From Pseudomonas cremoricolorata (GTDB taxonomy: Bacteria > Pseudomonadota > Gammaproteobacteria > Pseudomonadales > Pseudomonadaceae): DNA of 64,000 bases. Under the pieces are notes generated by a model. The model made no database searches. It saw only the letters and a program-made list of their open reading frames with translations, and had not been told where the DNA came from. The stretch is taken from assembly GCF_000759535.1 (NCBI RefSeq), contig NZ_CP009455.1, positions 1,426,001-1,490,000 on the forward strand. Direction: 5' to 3'. The translations under genes and the position numbers were made by a program. Numbering within the stretch: position 1 is the stretch's first letter; each line of letters opens with the position of its first letter. Shown here in pieces: positions 57,116 through 64,000 of this stretch.

Positions 57116-58219
57116 ATGCCCCTACCCTTCTGCCACATCTGCCCGCCTGCCGAACTGGAAGCGCGACTGCGTCTGCACGGCGTGCCAGACATCGGTCCAC
57201 GGCGTTATTTCACGCTGATTTCCGCCTTCGGCGATGCCAGTTCGGCTCTGGCCGCTCCAGCCACCGCCTGGCGTGCCCTGGGCCTGCCAGCCAGCTGTAG
57301 CGAGGCGCGGCGCAGCGCTCAGGTGCGCGCAGGCGCGAGTGCTGCAATGGCCTGGCTAGAGCATCCCGGCCAGCATTTACTGATGTGGGACGACCTCCTC
57401 TACCCCGCCTTGCTCAAGGAAATCGACGATGCGCCGCCGCTGTTGTTCGTCGCAGGTAATCCGCAATTGCTCGAACGTGCGCAGCTGGCAGTGATCGGCA
57501 GCCGGCGCGCCAGTCCTCCGGCGCTAGATAACGCAAAGGCGTTTTCGCGGTGTCTGGCCAAGGCCGGATTCGTCGTCACCAGCGGCTTGGCGCTGGGGAT
57601 AGACGGTGCCGTGCACCGCGCCGCGATGGACGCTGGCGGGCAGACCATCGCGGTACTGGGCAGTGGCCTGCAAAAACTTTATCCACAGCGCCATCGCGAC
57701 CTGGCGCGCGAGATATCCGAACGTGGGTCTGCGCTGGTGTCGGACTATCCACTCGACGCCGAACCGCTGCCCGGTAACTTCCCACGGCGCAACCGCATCA
57801 TCAGCGGGCTGTCGCTGGGCGTACTGGTGGTCGAAGCCGGCCTTGCCAGCGGATCGCTGATTACCGCACGCCTGGCCGCCGAGCAGGGCCGTGAGGTGTA
57901 TGCCATTCCCGCATCGATTCACCACGCTGGCGCCAAGGGTTGTCATCAGCTGATTCGCGATGGTGCCTTGCTGGTGGAAAACGTCGAACAGATCCTCGAC
58001 AGCCTGCGTGGCTGGCAGAACGTCACCCCGGCACCGACCACCCCCGCACCGAACGATCACCCGCTGCTGACCTTGCTGCACGCTGCGCCGCAGACCAGCG
58101 AAGGCCTGGCTTTGAGCAGCGGCCTGGCCCTGAGCGATGTGCTGGCGGCGCTGACCGAGCTGGAGCTGGACGGCAAAGTCACCTGTGCAGCGGGACGTTG
58201 GTTTGCAAGGTCGGCCTAA
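57116..58219 (+). CDS. dprA: DNA processing protein DprA
   Basis: A 367-aa protein that protects incoming ssDNA and loads RecA in natural transformation. The Rossmann-like domain contains GSRRASPPA, GLALGIDGAVHRAAMDAGG and PRRNRIISGLS. The C-terminal winged-helix domain is at about 295-365. ATG 57116 follows an AAGGA-like site. Followed by tsaC after 42 bp. Confidence 0.95.
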   Translation: MPLPFCHICPPAELEARLRLHGVPDIGPRRYFTLISAFGDASSALAAPATAWRALGLPASCSEARRSAQVRAGASAAMAWLEHPGQHLLMWDDLLYPALLKEIDDAPPLLFVAGNPQLLERAQLAVIGSRRASPPALDNAKAFSRCLAKAGFVVTSGLALGIDGAVHRAAMDAGGQTIAVLGSGLQKLYPQRHRDLAREISERGSALVSDYPLDAEPLPGNFPRRNRIISGLSLGVLVVEAGLASGSLITARLAAEQGREVYAIPASIHHAGAKGCHQLIRDGALLVENVEQILDSLRGWQNVTPAPTTPAPNDHPLLTLLHAAPQTSEGLALSSGLALSDVLAALTELELDGKVTCAAGRWFARSA

Positions 58220-58261
58220 GTACACTGCTCGCACGCAAGATTTCCAGGTGGAGAAACAAAC

Positions 58262-58819
58262 ATGGTGAGCAGTTTTCGTGTGCAACAGGCCGCACGTGAA
58301 ATCCGGGCAGGTGCAGTCATCGCCTACCCGACGGAAGCGGTCTGGGGCCTGGGCTGTGATCCCTGGAACGAGGATGCCGTGTACCGTCTGCTGGCGCTCA
58401 AATCACGGCCTGTGGATAAAGGGCTGATCCTGGTTGCCGACAACATCCGCCAGTTCGACTTCCTCTTCGAAGATTTCCCCGAGGACTGGATCGACCGCAT
58501 GAGCGCGACCTGGCCGGGCCCCAACACCTGGCTGGTGCCGCACCAGGACCTGCTGCCCGAGTGGATCACCGGCGAGCACGACAGCGTCGCCTTGCGCGTC
58601 AGCGATCACCCGCAGGTACGCGAGCTGTGCGCGCTGGTGGGCCCTTTGATTTCCACCTCCGCCAACCCTGCCGGCCGACCCGCCGCCAAGACGCGGCTGC
58701 GGGTCGAGCAGTATTTCCATGGTGAGCTGGATCATGTGCTGGGGGGCGCGCTGGGCGGTCGCAAGAACCCCAGCGTGATCCGTGACCTGGTCACTGGTGA
58801 GGTCGTGCGGCCGGGCTGA
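58262..58819 (+). CDS. tsaC: tRNA threonylcarbamoyl-AMP synthase
   Basis: A 185-aa YrdC-family enzyme that makes threonylcarbamoyl-AMP for t6A tRNA modification. The [15 protein letters not shown] and [10 protein letters not shown] segments match the nucleotide/bicarbonate-binding site. It lies 32 bp from the convergent qor gene. Confidence 0.95.
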   Translation: MVSSFRVQQAAREIRAGAVIAYPTEAVWGLGCDPWNEDAVYRLLALKSRPVDKGLILVADNIRQFDFLFEDFPEDWIDRMSATWPGPNTWLVPHQDLLPEWITGEHDSVALRVSDHPQVRELCALVGPLISTSANPAGRPAAKTRLRVEQYFHGELDHVLGGALGGRKNPSVIRDLVTGEVVRPG

Positions 58820-58851
58820 AACGGGCCGACCGCGCCGATGGCCTCAGGTAG

Positions 58852-60885
<2,034 letters not shown>

Positions 60886-60901
60886 CCCGAGGAATCGCGC
60901 A

Positions 60902-61726
60902 ATGGACCAGTACGTCGTATTCGGCAACCCCATCGGTCACAGCAAGTCGCCGCTGATCCAGGGCCTGTTCGCCGAGCAGACGGGTCAGGACATGGCCTAC
61001 AGCACACTGCTGGCGCCGCTGGACGACTTCAGCAACTGTGCGCTGGGCTTCTTCAAGGTCGGGCGCGGTGCCAACGTCACCGTGCCGTTCAAGGAACAAG
61101 CCTTGCAACTGTGCGACAGCCTCACCCCGCGCGCCCGTCGTGCCGGTGCGGTCAATACACTGAGCAAACTGGCCGACGACACCTTGCAGGGCGACAACAC
61201 CGATGGTGCCGGGCTGGTGCGCGACCTGACCGTCAACGCCGGGCTGGCGCTGGGCGGCAAGCGTATTCTGATTCTCGGTGCAGGTGGCGCCGTACGCGGG
61301 GTGCTGGAGCCGATTCTGGCCCTGCGTCCGCAGTCGCTGGTGATTGCCAACCGCACTGTGGAAAAAGCCGAACGACTGGCCCAGGAATTCGCCGAACTCG
61401 GGCCGGTGGCCGCCAGTGGATTCGCCTGGTTGCAGGAACCGGTGGATCTGATCATCAACGCCACTGCCGCCAGCCTTGCCGGGGAACTGCCGCCGATCGC
61501 CGACAGCCTGGTCGAGCCAGGGCGCACGGTGTGCTACGACATGATGTACGGCAAAGAGCCCACGCCCTTCTGCCGCTGGGCCAGCGAGCTGGGCGCGGCG
61601 CAGGTGCTCGATGGCCTGGGCATGCTGGTCGAGCAGGCAGCCGAAGCGTTCCATGGCTGGCGCGGCGTCAGGCCGCAGAGCGCGCCGGTACTGGCCGAGT
61701 TGCGTCGGCAACTGGCCGCCAGCTAA
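60902..61726 (+). CDS. aroE: Shikimate dehydrogenase
   Basis: A 274-aa NADPH-dependent enzyme of aromatic amino-acid synthesis, from ATG 60902 with GAGGA upstream; the frame to 60854 is rejected. The shikimate-site NVTVPFK (with catalytic Lys) and DNTDGAG (with Asp) are intact, and [11 protein letters not shown] is the nucleotide-binding turn. It converges with the SulP gene (18-bp gap). Confidence 0.97.
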   Translation: MDQYVVFGNPIGHSKSPLIQGLFAEQTGQDMAYSTLLAPLDDFSNCALGFFKVGRGANVTVPFKEQALQLCDSLTPRARRAGAVNTLSKLADDTLQGDNTDGAGLVRDLTVNAGLALGGKRILILGAGGAVRGVLEPILALRPQSLVIANRTVEKAERLAQEFAELGPVAASGFAWLQEPVDLIINATAASLAGELPPIADSLVEPGRTVCYDMMYGKEPTPFCRWASELGAAQVLDGLGMLVEQAAEAFHGWRGVRPQSAPVLAELRRQLAAS

Positions 61727-61744
61727 TCCCCTGGCAACGCCTGC

Positions 61745-63310
61745 TCAATCCTCGAACAGGATCGGGCAGGCCTCCTGCCCTTCGAGCTTGCGCAGCTCTT
61801 CGATCACCTGCAGCGGCGCTCGGCGCAAGGTCAGGCTGCCGCCAGCGCGCTGCAGTCGACGGGCTTCGCGGTGCAGCATGTCGACGCCGGAGTAGTCGAT
61901 GAAGTTGATCTGCCGGGCGTCGATCACCACCTGTGGGCCCTGGCAGCGCTGCAGGCGCGCCTGCAGATAATGCGCCGCACCGAAGAAGATCGACCCGCCT
62001 ACTCGCAGCACATCAGCCTCGCCTTCGCATACCTGTTGCACGCGCGGCCGTGAGGTGCGTTTGAGGTAGAAGAACAGTGAGGCCAGCACCCCCGCATAGA
62101 TGGCGGTCTGCAGCTCCAGCAACAAGGTGGCCGCAGCGGTCAGCAGCATTACCAGAAACTCCGAGCGGCTGACCCGCAACAGCGCGCGAATGGCGCGGTG
62201 GTCGATCAGCCCCCAACTGATCAGCAGGATGCCGCCGGCCATCGCCGGAATCGGCAGATGCGCGATCAGTCCCGCACCGATCAGCGCGAATAGCGCCACC
62301 CATAGCGCAGAAAACACCCCGGCCATGGGCGAGCGGGCGCCGGCTTCGAGGTTGAGTCCGGAGCGGGTGAACGAGCCGGACGACAGCGAGCCGGAGAACC
62401 ACGCACCGATCATGTTCGACGCGCCCTGGGCGCGAATCTCCTGGTCGGCGTCGATCAGTTGCTCGGAGCGCGCCGACAGCGAGCGGGCAATCGACAGACT
62501 GGTCACCAGGCCCAGCATGCCCAGCGCCACGGCACTGGGCAGCAGGCGCAACATCGATTCCACGTCGAGCAGCGGCAACGGGCTCAGCGGCGGCAGATGT
62601 CCGATGAACGCCGGCACTCTCGGCACCTGGGCGAACCACGACGGCAGCGCCCAGGCCAACAGGCTGACGCTGAACAGGCTGATCAACAGCCCCGGCCAAC
62701 GTGGCCGCAGCCGCTTCAGCGCCAGCCCCAGCAGCAGGGTCGCCACGCCCAGCGCCAATGACGGCCCATCGATCTCGCCAACATGGCTGAGCAGGCTTTC
62801 CAACGTCTTCAGCGCGGTGGCCTGACTGCGCAGGTCGAGCCCCAACAGGTTGGGCAACTGGCCCAAGGCGATGACCACCGCCGCGCCAAGCGTGAAGCCC
62901 AGCACCACTGAATGGGAGACGAAATTGACCACCGCGCCGAACCGCAGCATGCCCAGCAGCCACTGGAAAATGCCCGCGAGGAAGGTCAGCAGCAAAACCA
63001 ATGTGACGTAATCGTCGCTGCCGCTTACCGCAAGGGGACTCACGCTGGCATACAGCACTACGGAAATCGCCGCCGTCGGTCCGCAGATCAGGTGCCAGGA
63101 CGAGCCGAACAGCGAAGCGATCAGTACCGGGACGATGGCCGCGTACAGGCCATATTCTGCCGGCAGGCCGGCGATTAGGGCGTAGGCGATGGACTGCGGC
63201 AAGGCAAGGATGGCGCCGCTCAGGCCCACCAGCAGGTCTTGCAGCAGGCTGCGACCCGATTGTCGGGGTAGCCAGACGAGAAACGGTAGCAGCGAGCTAA
63301 GGCGGGGCAT
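61745..63310 (-). CDS. SulP-family anion transporter with STAS domain
   Basis: A 521-aa inner-membrane transporter with about 12 hydrophobic helices (first ones include LSGAILALPQSIAYALIAGLP and YGLYAAIVPVLIASLFGSS) and a C-terminal STAS domain (about 420-510; QVVIDARQINFIDYSGVDML). SulP members move sulphate, bicarbonate or dicarboxylates; the substrate is not assignable. Confidence 0.92.
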   Translation of the reverse strand: MPRLSSLLPFLVWLPRQSGRSLLQDLLVGLSGAILALPQSIAYALIAGLPAEYGLYAAIVPVLIASLFGSSWHLICGPTAAISVVLYASVSPLAVSGSDDYVTLVLLLTFLAGIFQWLLGMLRFGAVVNFVSHSVVLGFTLGAAVVIALGQLPNLLGLDLRSQATALKTLESLLSHVGEIDGPSLALGVATLLLGLALKRLRPRWPGLLISLFSVSLLAWALPSWFAQVPRVPAFIGHLPPLSPLPLLDVESMLRLLPSAVALGMLGLVTSLSIARSLSARSEQLIDADQEIRAQGASNMIGAWFSGSLSSGSFTRSGLNLEAGARSPMAGVFSALWVALFALIGAGLIAHLPIPAMAGGILLISWGLIDHRAIRALLRVSRSEFLVMLLTAAATLLLELQTAIYAGVLASLFFYLKRTSRPRVQQVCEGEADVLRVGGSIFFGAAHYLQARLQRCQGPQVVIDARQINFIDYSGVDMLHREARRLQRAGGSLTLRRAPLQVIEELRKLEGQEACPILFED

Positions 63311-63360
63311 CAGACGCGGTCCATTGGGCAGTGGCGTCGAGGGTGAACGTCTGCATCGAG

Positions 63361-63397
63361 CGACGCAAGCCGGGACTGCTCGGCCCGGCTTGCGTCG
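63361..63397. terminator. 14-bp hairpin between the SulP and binding-protein genes
   Basis: Perfect inverted repeat CGACGCAAGCCGGG (63361-63374) and CCCGGCTTGCGTCG (63384-63397) with a 9-nt loop, just 4 bp after the binding-protein stop. No clear T-run on the minus strand, so its terminator role is probable but not typical. Confidence 0.6.
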
Positions 63398-63401
63398 TTC
63401 T

Positions 63402-64000
63402 TCAAAGTGCTGCCTTGACCGCCTTCAGACCGTCGTCTCCGCTTTTGCTGGTGACTCCGGCCAGCCAGGCATCCAGCACTTGTGGATGAGCCTTGACCCA
63501 GGCTTTGGCAGCCGCATCGAAGCTGAGCTTTTTATCCACAACCTCGGCCATGATGGTGTTCTCCATGTCGAGGGTGAAGCTCAGGTTGCTCAACAACTTC
63601 GCGGCATTCGGGCAGGCTTGTGGATAACCCTTGCGCACCAGCGTGTTCACCTCGCCTTCGTCACCGAACCACTGCTCGCCACCGGTCAGGTACTTCATCT
63701 TCAGCTTCACGTTCATCGGGTGCGGGGTCCAGCCGAGGAAGGCGATGTACTGCTGATTCTTCACGGCGCGGTCGACCTGGGTGAGCATGGCCTGCTCGCT
63801 GGATTCGACCAGCTTCCATTTGCCCAGGCCGAATGTATCGGCATCGATGATTTCCTTGAGCGACAGGTTGGCCGGCGCGCCAGAGCCGATGCCGTACAAC
63901 TTTTGGCCGAACTGCTTGGCGTGCTTTTGCAGGTCGGCGAAGTCCTTCACGCCGCCATTCCACACATAATCAGGGACTGCCAAGGTGAACTGGGTGCCTT
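63402..64000 (-). CDS. Choline/glycine-betaine ABC transporter substrate-binding protein (5' part beyond window)
   Basis: The C-terminal part (about 200 residues) of a periplasmic binding protein. The frame remains open to the window edge; the first Met-like codon at 63983 is internal. The segments GIGSGAPANLSLKEIID, ESSEQAMLTQVDRAVKNQQYIAFLGWTPHPMNV and YPQACPNAAKLLSNLSF match the ChoX/ProX-type family, where Trp and Tyr residues cage the quaternary ammonium. It contains two TTATCCACA boxes in the coding DNA (63533 and 63619). Transport genes are not visible in the window. Confidence 0.9.
   Translation of the reverse strand, partial: GTQFTLAVPDYVWNGGVKDFADLQKHAKQFGQKLYGIGSGAPANLSLKEIIDADTFGLGKWKLVESSEQAMLTQVDRAVKNQQYIAFLGWTPHPMNVKLKMKYLTGGEQWFGDEGEVNTLVRKGYPQACPNAAKLLSNLSFTLDMENTIMAEVVDKKLSFDAAAKAWVKAHPQVLDAWLAGVTSKSGDDGLKAVKAAL

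Overview
The window is a chromosomal segment of a Pseudomonas, most likely of the P. putida group. It holds the replication-origin neighbourhood with the classical pseudomonad order (parB-parA-rsmG-mnmG, mnmE, yidC-yidD-rnpA-rpmH, oriC, dnaA-dnaN-recF-gyrB). The complete ATP synthase operon, glmU-glmR-glmS, a czcCBA/OprD/two-component metal block, glyQS, fmt-def, hemF-aroE and a choline/betaine-type binding protein flank it. No rRNA, tRNA or CRISPR array was seen.

Layout. (1) 1-2294: the right end of a Tn7-like transposon at the attTn7 site just downstream of glmS. It has three tandem 20-bp TnsB-site-like repeats, tnsA, and the start of tnsB, which runs off the left edge; the cargo and other tns genes lie outside. 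This part is visibly AT-richer than the rest. (2) 2318-6464: glmS, a DeoR-type regulator (glmR) and glmU, all on the minus strand. (3) 6521-13698: atpIBEFHAGDC, minus strand. (4) 13847-19992: parB, parA, rsmG, mnmG, mnmE, with a DnaA-box-containing gap between mnmG and mnmE. (5) 20079-22554: yidC, yidD, rnpA, rpmH. (6) 22555-23146: oriC, with seven perfect DnaA boxes. (7) 23147-29372: dnaA, dnaN, recF (with two parS sites inside the coding sequence) and gyrB, plus strand.

(8) 29696-41701: a heavy-metal region. It holds a CzcR/CopR-type regulator and its kinase, a small exported protein, a DUF2790-like small exported protein, czcCBA, an OprD-family porin, a second CzcR-like regulator with no kinase, and a small membrane protein. 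A shared ATTACAA-type motif lies upstream of the first regulator, the small exported protein, czcC and the porin, which suggests one regulon. (9) 41810-46280: a LysR regulator divergent from a GMC oxidoreductase and an MHS-type MFS transporter, probably a small catabolic locus. (10) 46415-50786: glyQ, glyS, gmhB and a PlsC-like acyltransferase. (11) 50861-52340: tag and an LpxL-like acyltransferase. (12) 52386-56908: def, fmt, rsmB, trkA and a TPR protein, minus strand. (13) 57116-64000: dprA, tsaC, qor, hemF, aroE, a SulP transporter and a partial choline/betaine-binding protein.

Most genes are core housekeeping genes. The accessory or less well described material is the Tn7-like end, the metal regulon with its small exported proteins, the distribution of TTATCCACA boxes well beyond oriC, and several strong non-coding hairpins. 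I did not find a clearly novel multi-gene system. If there is one, the likeliest place is the transposon cargo to the left of this window.
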